From: Acidimicrobiia bacterium
GTDB taxonomy: Bacteria > Actinomycetota > Acidimicrobiia > Spongiisociales > ZC4RG35
Direction of reading: 5' to 3'
NCBI GenBank assembly: GCA_017577575.1
Contig: PKRG01000018.1
Location: 1 to 54,321 of the forward strand
DNA: 54,321 nt
A program made the position numbers and the translations under genes. Position 1 is the stretch's first letter. Each line of letters begins with the position of its first letter. The notes below the pieces were generated by a model. That model was not told the origin of the DNA and did no database searches. It saw only the letters and a program-made list of their open reading frames with translations. Shown here one piece after another: positions 8,401 through 16,638 of the stretch.

Positions 8401-8777
8401 GCAAGAAGGAGAACTCCGAGAGGCACCAGGTCGTGACCATCGGCCCGGTGCGGGGGCCCGACGCCGACGCCCGGGGCCGACAGGCGCGGCTGCTGCTCGG
8501 CGACCTCGTCGACCTCTACGTCGACGGCCACCGCCGACCGTTGCCGCTCCCCTGCGAGGCGGCCTACAACTGGCACCGCAACAAGCCCAAGAGCGAGTAC
8601 GCCGCCAGGCGGGCCGCCGGCGAGGCGTTCGGCGACGAGAGGAAGCGGGACCCTTCGTTCGAGCTGGCGGCGCCCCATCTCGATTCCATCGACGCCCTCC
8701 AGGCCGCCGGCTTCGCCGACTTCTGTGAACGACTGTGGGGGCCTGTGTTCGGGATGTGCTCGGAGAAGACGTTGTGA
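5472..8777 (+). CDS. recC: Exodeoxyribonuclease V subunit gamma (RecC)
   Basis: The 1101-residue protein matches RecC in length, gene order and segments: VVAVPSRGIERWLTQRIA near the N-terminus, then regions related to inactive SF1 helicase domains (VVIMTPDLATFAPLLEAAFP, CTLVPMRSVPYRVVALIGMDEARFPRR) and a C-terminal nuclease-like domain (DDLVAFLRKPVRQFVRARLG). In RecBCD the RecC subunit holds the complex together, splits the DNA strands and recognises the Chi sequence. The start is GTG 5472, preceded by a 42-base gap after DUF3006. It is followed by recB with a GTGA overlap, and recB by recD in the same way, so the three subunits are translationally coupled. Confidence 0.93.
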   Translation: MAVRIHVAPHPDALVALLCDQLARPVGGLFDAEVVAVPSRGIERWLTQRIAAGLAERGVTDGICANVEFPSPGQVVRRALESVPELARSVRAWEGAGIVSHLLDVIDARLHEPWMRILARYIDEELGGSEDNRLTAATKVGRLFSKYARRRPAMIRAWARGEDVGPDGQPLAPDARWQAVLWRELRRHLDVGSLAELLPEALEPLRRGDADPGLPERVAVYGLTSTDPLDLQVLVALGEQRDVLLYVLHPSPAVGRAVAETEVTTLPPRAADPTARHVDHPLLRAWGRDVRELQAVLSSHGLGGEVAAPPPRPPTLLGRIQSDVQDNRAPAFDPELAAEVTERRDRSLQVHVCHGARRQAEVVRDAILHLLADDPTLEPRDVVIMTPDLATFAPLLEAAFPRETSAGLPDLRLRIADRSPAATNPLVSFTAALLDIAGSRIEADAVRDLVHRPVVQQRFGIDDDIAGAVVTMIDDARVAWGLDREHRRRWGVDREERTWRRGLDRALAGVFYADDPVRTVGDLAPLDGVEGQELTPASVLAAVLDRLTAVRELLCRRRPRSEWAGAIATAVRMMASPEWGQEWQIHQLERLLAETFPLPDSGVDPEITLGEARQAVGAWTEDRPSALHMRTGDITVCTLVPMRSVPYRVVALIGMDEARFPRRGRIDGDDLLTDHEVVGDVHPGSMDRQLLLDALMAAGDNVVVAYSGRDDLTNAEIPPAVPVAELLDTVEKMVGREGRAAIEVHHPLQSFSPVNFAPGELVPGRPWGFDRMQYEGAVAAQQRPRDIRPASPAWPDYEVPETIRLDDLVAFLRKPVRQFVRARLGFTVPDRGEIADDTLPVDLKGLDMWGLTDRLLQGLISGHPADALADRERGADSLPPGRLGDDDLERALAAARTLYDAATAIGFDPLRRQPFAGEVDVGGVVVEGRVNAEPHLGHVTTVTPSKINGARRLKGYAEMLFLTAIRPDIAWKAVLIGKKENSERHQVVTIGPVRGPDADARGRQARLLLGDLVDLYVDGHRRPLPLPCEAAYNWHRNKPKSEYAARRAAGEAFGDERKRDPSFELAAPHLDSIDALQAAGFADFCERLWGPVFGMCSEKTL

Positions 8778-11700
8778 CCGCCATCCGCCCCTTCGACCCC
8801 GCCGAGCCGGTGACGACCGGCCGCACGATCATCGAAGCCAGCGCCGGGGCCGGAAAGACCTTCACCATCGCCGCCACCGTCACCAGGCTGGTGGCGGTCG
8901 ACGGCATCCCGCTGGAGCGGATACTCGTCGTCACCTTCACCCGGGCCGCCACCGCCGAGCTCAAAGGGAGGGTCCGCAAGCGCCTGGTGGAAACCGAGCG
9001 GGCCCTGGCCGGCCATACCCCCGCCGACGCCGACGACCACCTGCAGTTCCTCCTCGGCCTGCCGCCGGCCGACCTAGCCGTCGCCCGCCAGCGGCTGGAC
9101 GAGGCGATCGCCGAGTTCGACCAGGCTCAGATCTTCACCATCCACGGCTTCGCCCAGCGCCTCCTCGGCCAACTCGGGTTCCGGGCCCGAGTCCCCGAGG
9201 ACCTCGTCCCCGGCGAGGTCGACGACCTGGCCCTCCGCCAGGCCGCCTCCGACCTGGCCGTCTCGCGATTCGCCGAAGGCACCCCCGACGGATTCGTCAC
9301 TCCCGACGAAGCCGCCCGGATGGCCGCCGAGGTGCTCGCCCATCCCGACGCCCGGGTCGTGCCCGACCCGGCCGAAGCCGAGGGGCCGGCCCGCCTCCGG
9401 GTCGAGCTCGCCCTGGCGGTGGCGGAAGAGACGCAGCGGAGGATGCGACGAGCGGCGTCCATCACCTACGACGACATCCTCACCGAGGTGCGCGACGCCC
9501 TCTCCGACCCGGAGGTGGGGGCCGAGGCCACGGAGCTTTTGCGGCGCCGCTACGACGTCGGGATGGTCGACGAGTCCCAGGACACGGATCCGATCCAATG
9601 GCAGATCATCCGTCGGATCTTCGACGGGGCCCGCCTCGTCGTCATCGGAGACCCCAAGCAGTCGATCTACAGCTTCCGCGGGGCCGACATCGAGGCGTAC
9701 CTGGCCACCGTCTCGGGCGCATCGGCGATCCGCACCCTCGACACCAACTGGCGCAGCGACGCCCCTCTCGTCGAGGCACTCGACCTCATGTTGGAAGGCA
9801 CGACGTTCGGCGACGAACGCATCGCCTATCGGCGGATGCGAGCGCGGCACCCGTCACGGATCGAGGGGGTCGCCCCCATCACGCTCCGGGTGGTCTCCTC
9901 CGACCTCCCCATCGAGCGCTACGCCAGGGACCCGTACTACCGGGTGGGCCCCGCCCGGGAAGCGATCGCCGCCGACGTCGCCGCCCGCATAGTCGAGCTG
10001 CTCGAGAGCGGGGTGACGATCACCGACGACGAAGGCCCTCGGCCACTCGGCCCGGCCGACATCGCCGTGCTGTGCCGCCGCAACGACGAGGTCGAGATGG
10101 TGAGAGGCCAGCTCCAACGCCGGCAGGTCCCCTCGGTGTCGTCACGGAGCGGCTCGGTCCTCCTCACCGGCGCCGCCGAGGACTGGCGCCGGTTCCTGCT
10201 CGCCGTGGAGCGACCCGATCGCATGGACCTCGTCCGGCTCGCCGCCACCACCAGCCTCGTCGGGCATCCCGTCGAGGCCGTCGCCGCCCTCGACGACGAA
10301 GCCGCCCTGGAGCTGCAACGGCAGATGCGGGCCTGGCACGAGATACTGCAACGAGGAGGCGTGCCCGCCCTGTTCGCCGACCTGAACCAGCGCACGGGCC
10401 TCTCCCGCCGCATCCTGTCCCTCCCCGACGGAGAACGGCGGCTAACCGACATCATCCACATCGCCGAAGAGATGCACTCCGCCTTCCGGCACGGCCGCCA
10501 CGGGTCCCTGTCGGCTTGGCTGGAGGCGTCGATCGCCGAAGCGGACCAGCGGGACAACGCCCGGGCCGAGGAGATCGACAGCCGTCAGCGCCGTCTGGAG
10601 ACCGACGCCGACGCGGTCACGGTGCAGACCATCCACGGGGCCAAGGGACTCCAATGGCCGGTGGTGCTCGTCCCGTTCTCGTGGGACGCCTTCCAGCGCG
10701 ACCCCGAGTTCCCCGTCTTCCACGAGCCCCACCCCCGTCCCGGGGGCGAGCCCCGCCGTCGGGTGGTCGACCTGTCCGGCAAGCAGAGCCCCAACTATGC
10801 CGAGCACTGCCGGCTCGCCAAGCAGGAGTCTCTGGCCGAGCAGAGCCGGCTCCTGTACGTGGCGTTGACGCGGGCCGAGCACCACCTCGAGGTGTGGTGG
10901 GTCCCCAACCACAAGTATCCCGCCGAGAAGCTCGCCGAGCTGATGAACCGTCACGGCTCCCCGGAGGCGCTGGCAGAGAGATCCGGGGGCAAGATCGCCG
11001 TGTCGTACATGAACGAGCTCGCCGCCGAGAAGGCCTGGCGAGTTCCCGCCTCGCCGCCGCGGCCGCTGGAGGTGATGGAGCTCCGCCGGGAGCTCGACCA
11101 CACGTGGCGGCGGGTGTCGTTCTCGTCTCTGTCGGCCGACCAGCCGCTCACCGCCGCCGAGGAGGCCGCCGAAGACGCCCTCCGCACCGACGAGGCGGAA
11201 CCTCCGGACGAGGAAGCGGACGAGGAGGCGGCTCCCGCTCCGCTGCTGCCGCTCGCCGACATGCCGGCGGGGGCGCGCTTCGGCACCCTCGTCCACGCCG
11301 TGCTCGAGCACCTCCGCTTCGACGCCGAAGACATAGAGGGCCGGGCCGTCGCCCTGCTCGCCGAACAGACCCGGGCCGGCGATTGGGAGTTCGATCCCCG
11401 GGTGCTGGCGTCGGCGTTGGCCGCCGTCGCCGCCACGCCGCTGGGACCGTCGCCCGACGACCCTACCCTGGTCGACCTCGAGGCCGGCGGCATGAGCCGG
11501 GAGCTGACCTTCGAGCTGCCCGTCCGCACCGACGCGGCGGCCATCTCCCTCTCTGACATCGGCAGGGTGATGTCCGACTACGTCGAATCGACCCACCCCT
11601 ACCGGGCGCATGTCGACGAGCTGATCGCCTCGCCGGGCCAGCCGTTCAGGGGATTCATGGCGGGCGCCATCGACCTGGTGGCGACGAGGCCCGATGGCCG

Positions 11701-12043
11701 CTTCGTGGTGATGGACTACAAGTCCAACCTCCTTCCCTCCTCCGGTCCCGTCGCCTCCCCGGAGGACTACGGCCCCGCCGCCCTGGCCCACGAGATGGTG
11801 AGCCACCGCTACGTCCTCCAGGCGACTCTCTATCAGGTGGCGCTCCACCGATACCTGCAGTGGCGGTTGCCCGGCTACGACCCCGAGCGCCACCTGGGTG
11901 GTTCGACCTATCTCTTCATCCGGGGGATGATCGGCCCCGACACCCCGGTGATCGACGGCGAGCGCTGCGGAGTCGCCCGCTGGCTCCCGCCGGCGGAGAT
12001 GGTCGTCCGCCTTTCGCAGCTGTTCGACGGGGAGGCATCGTGA
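8774..12043 (+). CDS. recB: Exodeoxyribonuclease V subunit beta (RecB)
   Basis: RecB is the 3'-5' helicase and the only nuclease of RecBCD. The 1089-residue protein starts at GTG 8774, which overlaps the recC stop (GTGA); an upstream in-frame ATG at 8735 would lie inside recC and lengthen the N-terminus without family support. Visible motifs are Walker A ASAGAGKT (22-29), motif Ia VVTFTRAATAELKGR, motif II VDESQDTDPIQW, QTIHGAKGLQWPVV (motif V), LLYVALTRAEHHLEVWW (motif VI), and the C-terminal RecB-type nuclease motif MDYKSN with D981 and K983. All key residues are present, so the enzyme should be active. The length fits the actinobacterial family. Confidence 0.95.
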   Translation: MTAIRPFDPAEPVTTGRTIIEASAGAGKTFTIAATVTRLVAVDGIPLERILVVTFTRAATAELKGRVRKRLVETERALAGHTPADADDHLQFLLGLPPADLAVARQRLDEAIAEFDQAQIFTIHGFAQRLLGQLGFRARVPEDLVPGEVDDLALRQAASDLAVSRFAEGTPDGFVTPDEAARMAAEVLAHPDARVVPDPAEAEGPARLRVELALAVAEETQRRMRRAASITYDDILTEVRDALSDPEVGAEATELLRRRYDVGMVDESQDTDPIQWQIIRRIFDGARLVVIGDPKQSIYSFRGADIEAYLATVSGASAIRTLDTNWRSDAPLVEALDLMLEGTTFGDERIAYRRMRARHPSRIEGVAPITLRVVSSDLPIERYARDPYYRVGPAREAIAADVAARIVELLESGVTITDDEGPRPLGPADIAVLCRRNDEVEMVRGQLQRRQVPSVSSRSGSVLLTGAAEDWRRFLLAVERPDRMDLVRLAATTSLVGHPVEAVAALDDEAALELQRQMRAWHEILQRGGVPALFADLNQRTGLSRRILSLPDGERRLTDIIHIAEEMHSAFRHGRHGSLSAWLEASIAEADQRDNARAEEIDSRQRRLETDADAVTVQTIHGAKGLQWPVVLVPFSWDAFQRDPEFPVFHEPHPRPGGEPRRRVVDLSGKQSPNYAEHCRLAKQESLAEQSRLLYVALTRAEHHLEVWWVPNHKYPAEKLAELMNRHGSPEALAERSGGKIAVSYMNELAAEKAWRVPASPPRPLEVMELRRELDHTWRRVSFSSLSADQPLTAAEEAAEDALRTDEAEPPDEEADEEAAPAPLLPLADMPAGARFGTLVHAVLEHLRFDAEDIEGRAVALLAEQTRAGDWEFDPRVLASALAAVAATPLGPSPDDPTLVDLEAGGMSRELTFELPVRTDAAAISLSDIGRVMSDYVESTHPYRAHVDELIASPGQPFRGFMAGAIDLVATRPDGRFVVMDYKSNLLPSSGPVASPEDYGPAALAHEMVSHRYVLQATLYQVALHRYLQWRLPGYDPERHLGGSTYLFIRGMIGPDTPVIDGERCGVARWLPPAEMVVRLSQLFDGEAS

Positions 12044-13851
12044 ACGACCGCATCGCCCTCGCCGCCCAGGATCCCAACGTCGTCGTCCATGCCCACGGCC
12101 TTCTGGCCGAGTTCAACGAGGCCGGCGTCCTCGCCCCGGTCGACGTCGCCTCCGCCCAAGCGGTCAGCCGCCTCCTCGGCGAGACCGACGAAGCCGTGAC
12201 CCTGGCGGCGGCGCTGGCGGTACGCGGCACCCGGTTCGGCCACGTCTGCGTGCGGGTGTCCACTCTGCGGGAGTCGGTGGTCGTCGACGGCCGCGAAGCC
12301 GAGCTGGTCGAGGCACTGCCCTGGCCCGAGCCCGACGAATGGCTGGAGCGCCTCCGGTCGTCGTCGCTGGTGGGCGACGGCTCCGGCGAGCACCCACTGG
12401 TCCTCTCAGACGACCGGCTGTACCTGGAGCGGTATTGGCGGTACGAGCAGCAGGTCGCCGGCCTGATCCGGGACCGCCTCGGGCGGGGCGAGGCCCCGTT
12501 GGCGCCGGCCACCGAAGAGACCCTCCGTCGGCTGCTGGCCGAGGACGGGGAGACCACCCAGTTCCGGGCAGCCCGCGTCGCCCTCGCCTCGAAGCTGGCG
12601 GTCATCGCCGGAGGGCCGGGAACCGGAAAGACCTACGCCGTGGGGGCGATGCTCGTCGCCCTGGCCGCGGCCGGAGCGGAGACCTTCCCGCTGGTCGGGT
12701 TGTGCGCCCCCACCGGGAAGGCCGCGGCGCGGTTGGGTCAGGCGATCACCGAGCTGGCCCGCGACGTGGGCGACCCGGCGATCTCCGCCATCTTGGAGCA
12801 GGTGACTCCACAGACCATCCACCGTCTGCTCGGCTGGGCCTGGGGACGCAGTCGCTTCCGCCACGACGGCAGCAACCGCCTCCCCCACGACATCGTCATC
12901 GTCGACGAGATGTCGATGGTCTCCCTGCCGTTGGCGGCTCGGTTGCTCGCCGCCCTCCGCGACGACGCCACGCTCGTGATCGTCGGCGACCCCTTCCAGC
13001 TCGAGTCGATCGAGGCCGGCACCGTCCTGGCCGATATCGTGGGGCCGGCCGCCGACCGGCCAGCCGCCGACACGGCCATCGCCGGCAAGGTGACGGTCCT
13101 CGACCGGGTGTACCGTTTCGAGGAGGACAGCTCGATCGCCGACTTCGCCGACGCGGTGCGGCGGGGCGACCCCGACGACGCGGTCGAACGCCTCGCCGAC
13201 GGCGGCGACCGCCTCCGCTGGGTGCGCAGCCCCGAGGATCCCGAGTTCGCGGCGATGTGGCGGGAGGTGACGTCCCAGCGGTCCCGTCTCGTCGACCTCG
13301 CCAACGCCGGCGACGTCGACGGAGCGATCCAGGCGCTGACCGAGGTGGCGGTGGTGTGCGCGACCAAACGCGGCCCCAACGGTGTGAGCCAATGGAGCAG
13401 GAGCATCGAGCTGGCCCTCGACGAGCGGTACCCGGGCCTCCGCTGGGACACCGAGTGGTACCCGGGACGGCCCGTGATGATCACCCGCAACGACTACAAC
13501 CTCGACCTGTACAACGGCGACATCGGAGTCGCCGTCGCCACCGTCGACGGGCTACGGGCCGTGTTCGAGCGCGGCGAGGTCCGGACGTTCCCGCTCAGCC
13601 ACCTGCCCGAGCACCAGACGGTCCACGCCATGACGATCCACAAGAGCCAGGGCTCGCAATTCGACCAGGTGGTCGTGGTCCTGCCCGACGAGGAGTCGCG
13701 CCTGCTCACCCGGGAGCTGCTCTACACCGCCGTCACCCGGGCCCGCCGGAGGGTGTGGGTGGTGAGCCCGGAGAACGTGGTCCGCCGAGCCGTAAGCCGC
13801 TCCGTGCAGCGTGCCTCGGGGCTGGCGGGGCTCCTGTGGGGAGCCGGCTGA
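12040..13851 (+). CDS. recD: Exodeoxyribonuclease V subunit alpha (RecD)
   Basis: RecD is the 5'-3' SF1B helicase of RecBCD. The 603-residue protein starts at GTG 12040, overlapping the recB stop by GTGA; an upstream in-frame start at 11860 would lie inside recB and is not needed. Walker A is GGPGTGKT at 191-198. DIVIVDEMSMVSLPLAARLL is motif II, VIVGDPFQLESIEAG is motif III, and VHAMTIHKSQGSQFDQVVVV with LLYTAVTRARRRVWVV are the C-terminal 2B-domain motifs. The N-terminal ~170 residues match the RecC-contacting domain. The gene ends the recCBD operon and is convergent with the SRPBCC gene only 3 bases later. Confidence 0.95.
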   Translation: MNDRIALAAQDPNVVVHAHGLLAEFNEAGVLAPVDVASAQAVSRLLGETDEAVTLAAALAVRGTRFGHVCVRVSTLRESVVVDGREAELVEALPWPEPDEWLERLRSSSLVGDGSGEHPLVLSDDRLYLERYWRYEQQVAGLIRDRLGRGEAPLAPATEETLRRLLAEDGETTQFRAARVALASKLAVIAGGPGTGKTYAVGAMLVALAAAGAETFPLVGLCAPTGKAAARLGQAITELARDVGDPAISAILEQVTPQTIHRLLGWAWGRSRFRHDGSNRLPHDIVIVDEMSMVSLPLAARLLAALRDDATLVIVGDPFQLESIEAGTVLADIVGPAADRPAADTAIAGKVTVLDRVYRFEEDSSIADFADAVRRGDPDDAVERLADGGDRLRWVRSPEDPEFAAMWREVTSQRSRLVDLANAGDVDGAIQALTEVAVVCATKRGPNGVSQWSRSIELALDERYPGLRWDTEWYPGRPVMITRNDYNLDLYNGDIGVAVATVDGLRAVFERGEVRTFPLSHLPEHQTVHAMTIHKSQGSQFDQVVVVLPDEESRLLTRELLYTAVTRARRRVWVVSPENVVRRAVSRSVQRASGLAGLLWGAG

Positions 13852-13854
13852 CCG

Positions 13855-14679
13855 TCAGGCTCCGAGGACCTCGCGGTACCGGCTCACCCACGGCTCCGGA
13901 GCCACTGGGTGGAACACCCCTGCTGCCATGTAGAGGTCGAGCTGGGTGAGCCGGGCGTGCCAGACGGCCGCCAGCTCCGGGTCGGCTCCGACGCCGTCGT
14001 GGGTGACCCGCACGACGGTGCCGGCGTCGCTCGTTCCGACGTCCCAGCGCAAGGGCGCCGCGGTGTGGTCGCCGGCCCACTCGGCCATGGCGGCTATCAC
14101 CTCCCGTGCCCGGTCGGGGCCGACGTGGGTGACCACCTCCCAGGTGATCGACCCGTCGTCGGCGGGCACTCCTAGGGCGATCCCCATCCGGGCCACGTAC
14201 TCGTCGTAGAGGGCGAACCCGTCGGCGGCGGCGACATCACGGCCCAGGTGGGTCTCCAAGGCGTCGAGGCAGGCGTGCCAGCCCGACCCGTTGCGGCCGG
14301 CCACCGACCGATGGGACAAGATTTGGCGGAAGACGAGCCGGGTGCCGTCGCCTTCGGGGACCAGCTCCAGGCGGATCACCTCCGGTCCCCAGGTGAAAGA
14401 AAAGAGCCGCGGCGGGTCGAATTCGAGGACCCGGCCCGCGAACAGGGGCAAGCCTTCGGCGGCGAGCTGTTCGGGGTCGTCCTGGTCGACGACGTCGTAG
14501 GTGAAGAGCAGCTCGGCTCCCACCGCTCGGTCTCCCTCGACGTTGGAGGGGAACCACGCCTTCATCTCGTCGGGGTCGGTGATCGCCCGCCACACCCGGT
14601 CGGGAGGCGCCGAGAGTCTCCGTTCGAAGCGGAGCACCCATCTGCCGTCTTCGTGCTCGAGGGTGCCGTATTCGGTCAT
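13855..14679 (-). CDS. SRPBCC (AHSA1-like) protein with two domains
   Basis: The first 150 residues are a START-like AHSA1/SRPBCC domain: RFERRLSAPPDRVWRAITDPDEM, then PPRLFSFTWG, RLVFRQIL and GWHACLDALE. Residues ~165-274 look like a second alpha/beta unit with TWEVVTHVGPDRARE, VRVTHDGVG and HARLTQLDLYMAAG. These domains bind hydrophobic ligands; no catalytic set can be assigned. It is coupled to the ArsR gene upstream by an ATGA overlap at 14676-14679, a pairing seen very often for AHSA1 proteins in actinobacteria, so both are likely repressed by that ArsR protein. The substrate is unknown. Confidence 0.8.
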   Translation of the reverse strand: MTEYGTLEHEDGRWVLRFERRLSAPPDRVWRAITDPDEMKAWFPSNVEGDRAVGAELLFTYDVVDQDDPEQLAAEGLPLFAGRVLEFDPPRLFSFTWGPEVIRLELVPEGDGTRLVFRQILSHRSVAGRNGSGWHACLDALETHLGRDVAAADGFALYDEYVARMGIALGVPADDGSITWEVVTHVGPDRAREVIAAMAEWAGDHTAAPLRWDVGTSDAGTVVRVTHDGVGADPELAAVWHARLTQLDLYMAAGVFHPVAPEPWVSRYREVLGA

Positions 14680-14975
14680 GGGTTGTCCTCCAGGTGTCTT
14701 TCGAGACGGTCGAGCGAGCCCTTCCAGAGCCGGCGGTACGGGGCCAGCCAGGCGTCGATCTCGGCGAGCGGTTCGGGTCGGAGCCGATACAGCCGGAGCT
14801 GGCCGCGGGGCCGCGCCTCGACGAGTCCCGCCTCCCGGAGGATCCGGAGATGCTTGGAGACGGCGGGCTGGCTCATCCCCAGAGCCTCGACCAACTCGCT
14901 CACGGACTTCTCTCCGTCCCGGAGCAGGTCGAGGATCTGGCGTCTGGCCGGCTCGGCCAATATCGAGAAGGCCAC
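14676..14975 (-). CDS. ArsR-family winged-helix repressor
   Basis: The 99-residue protein has the ArsR/SmtB fold: ILAEPARRQILDLL, SVSELVEALGMSQPAVSKHLRILREAGLVEARPRGQLRLYRL, then a short C-terminal helix. None of the known metal-binding cysteine or histidine clusters is present, so it is probably not a metal sensor but one of the SRPBCC-linked ArsR proteins. The start is GTG 14975. A perfect 14-base palindrome lies 19-32 bases upstream, as expected for autorepression. Its stop overlaps the start of the SRPBCC gene. Confidence 0.88.
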   Translation of the reverse strand: MAFSILAEPARRQILDLLRDGEKSVSELVEALGMSQPAVSKHLRILREAGLVEARPRGQLRLYRLRPEPLAEIDAWLAPYRRLWKGSLDRLERHLEDNP

Positions 14976-14993
14976 AGCCTCAGTATGCCGGTT

Positions 14994-15007
14994 CAGTTAT
15001 ATAACTG
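14994..15007. promoter_or_regulatory. Perfect palindrome, probable ArsR operator
   Basis: CAGTTATATAACTG is fully self-complementary and AT-rich in a GC-rich region. It lies just upstream of the ArsR start at 14975 and 14 bases beyond the xthA stop at 15021. Its size and place fit an ArsR operator overlapping the promoter. The central TTATATAA could also supply the -10 element. Binding is inferred. Confidence 0.65.
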
Positions 15008-15020
15008 TCAAGGCATATTG

Positions 15021-15914
15021 CTAGCGGCGCGCCTTGCGCTGGCGGGCGGCTATCCGGGCCATGGCCGCTTCCCATCCGGCGTCGAAGGGCTTCCCCGGCT
15101 CGTCGAGGTCCACGACCACCGGAGCATGATCGGAAGGGGTGGGCTTGCCTTTGCGCGCTTCGCGGTCGATCTCGGCCCACACCACCCGCTCGGCCACCGA
15201 CCGGGTGACGTACAGCAGGTCGATGCGCATCCCTTCGTTGCGGTGGAACATGCCCGCCCGGTAGTCCCACCACGAGAACCGCCCCTCCTCTTGCCGGTGG
15301 AGGCGGAAGGCGTCGACCAGACCCCACTCCCGGAGCCTGCCGAGTGCTTCCCGCTCGGCGGGAGAGACGTGGGTGCCGCCGTGGGCGGCCACCGGGTCCC
15401 ACACGTCACGGTCTTCGGGGGTCACGTTGAAGTCGCCGCCCAGCACCAGATCCTCCTCGGGCGAGCAGGCCTCGTCGAGCCAGCGGCGGAGCCGATCGAA
15501 CCAGCGCAGCTTCCCCTCGTAGAACGGGGAGCCGACGACCCGGCCGTTGGGTGCGTAGAGGCTGACGAAGCGGATCCCTCCGCAGACGGCGCTGACCATC
15601 CGCGCCTCGTCGAAGGGGTCGAAGTCCTCCTCGTCCTGGCCGCCCCGGCGGCTGTCCCGCACGGGGCCGTCGCCGAAGTTGGTGACGACGTCGGAGATCC
15701 CCACCCGGGAGGCGATCGCCACCCCGTTCCACCGGCCCTCGCCGTGGTGGGCCACCTCGTAGCCGGCGGCCTGGAACGCCATGTGGGGGACGTCCTCGTC
15801 GGCCAGCTTCGTCTCCTGCAGCAGCAGCACGTCGGGCTCGGCGCGCTGCAACCACTTCTCCAGCGCCTCGAGTCGAGCCTTCAGCGAGTTGACGTTCCAG
15901 GTGGCGATGCGCAT
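15021..15914 (-). CDS. xthA: Exodeoxyribonuclease III (AP endonuclease)
   Basis: The protein acts in base-excision repair, cutting at abasic sites and removing 3' blocks. The 297-residue sequence has the full endonuclease/exonuclease/phosphatase motif set: MRIATWNVNSLKAR at the N-terminus, LLLQETKL with the metal-binding glutamate, FVSLYAPNG, LGGDFNVTPEDRD with catalytic Asp and Asn, RIDLLYVT, and the C-terminal SDHAPVVVDL with the catalytic Asp-His pair. Length is slightly above the usual 260-270 because of a charged insert (RRGGQDEEDFDPFDEAR). The ATG at 15914 is one base after the stop of the TetR gene, so the two are probably co-transcribed. Confidence 0.93.
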   Translation of the reverse strand: MRIATWNVNSLKARLEALEKWLQRAEPDVLLLQETKLADEDVPHMAFQAAGYEVAHHGEGRWNGVAIASRVGISDVVTNFGDGPVRDSRRGGQDEEDFDPFDEARMVSAVCGGIRFVSLYAPNGRVVGSPFYEGKLRWFDRLRRWLDEACSPEEDLVLGGDFNVTPEDRDVWDPVAAHGGTHVSPAEREALGRLREWGLVDAFRLHRQEEGRFSWWDYRAGMFHRNEGMRIDLLYVTRSVAERVVWAEIDREARKGKPTPSDHAPVVVDLDEPGKPFDAGWEAAMARIAARQRKARR

Positions 15915-15915
15915 G

Positions 15916-16617
15916 TCATGGAGTCTGGTCGCGGGCGGCGACCGCGGCCAGGCCGGCGACGAAGACGTCGATCAGAAACTCGAACCGCTCGTCGGCGCCT
16001 CCCTCGAACAGAGCCGTGCCCATGCTGGTGATGTGGGGGAACAGATCGGGGGGCAGGTTGAGCATGTAGTCGGCGACCATGGCGTACGTCTCGGGGTCGG
16101 CGTTGGCCTCCTCGACGCTCTCTTCGAAGACGTAGGCGCCGACGACCAACGCCCCGAGGTCCCCTGCGTAGGCGACGACCCGGTCGGGCAGACCCGCCCC
16201 TCGCAGCAGCCCGATGAGCCACTCGGCGGATCGGAGCACGTTGACGCCGGTGGGGATCCTGCCGAGGGAGATGCGGGCGATGTCACGGTGGGCCTTCATC
16301 ACCCTCCGGCCCTCCCGTGCCCACGCCTTCACCTGCTCCTGCCAGCGCGCGGGGTCGGGCTCGGGCAGCTCGATCTCGCCGATCACCCGGTCGAGGACCA
16401 GGTCCAGGAGCTCTTCCTTGCCGCTGACGTGGGCGTACAGGGAGGCGGGGCCGGTGTCGAGCTCTTCGGCGATGCGCCGCATCGACAGCCCGTCGATGCC
16501 CTCCTCGTCGATGATCCGGAGAGCCACCTCGACGATCCGGTCCCGATCGAGAACCTGGCGCCTCGTCTTCTTCGACCGCCGCCGCCACGGCGGCTCGGGC
16601 AGATCCACTTCGGTCAT
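15916..16617 (-). CDS. TetR-family repressor with TetR_C-type ligand domain
   Basis: The N-terminal HTH is clear: RIVEVALRIIDEEGIDGLSMRRIAEELDTGPASLYAHVSGKEELLDLVLD. The remaining ~150 helical residues should form the ligand and dimer domain. ATG 16617 gives 233 residues; an in-frame TTG/ATG region further upstream (to 16647) would place the start within the operator region and is less likely. The gene is divergent from the ABC exporter at 16722, with four operator-like half-sites in the 104-base gap. Local repression of the exporter and of itself is the natural reading. xthA follows by one base. Confidence 0.87.
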   Translation of the reverse strand: MTEVDLPEPPWRRRSKKTRRQVLDRDRIVEVALRIIDEEGIDGLSMRRIAEELDTGPASLYAHVSGKEELLDLVLDRVIGEIELPEPDPARWQEQVKAWAREGRRVMKAHRDIARISLGRIPTGVNVLRSAEWLIGLLRGAGLPDRVVAYAGDLGALVVGAYVFEESVEEANADPETYAMVADYMLNLPPDLFPHITSMGTALFEGGADERFEFLIDVFVAGLAAVAARDQTP

Positions 16618-16638
16618 TCCACTCCAAAGCCTCTTGAC

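Noticed and set aside
5472..13851. RecBCD region as a phage-defence island
   Set aside because: The operon is a standard repair set, with no restriction, toxin, reverse transcriptase or other defence genes beside it and no sign of recent transfer.
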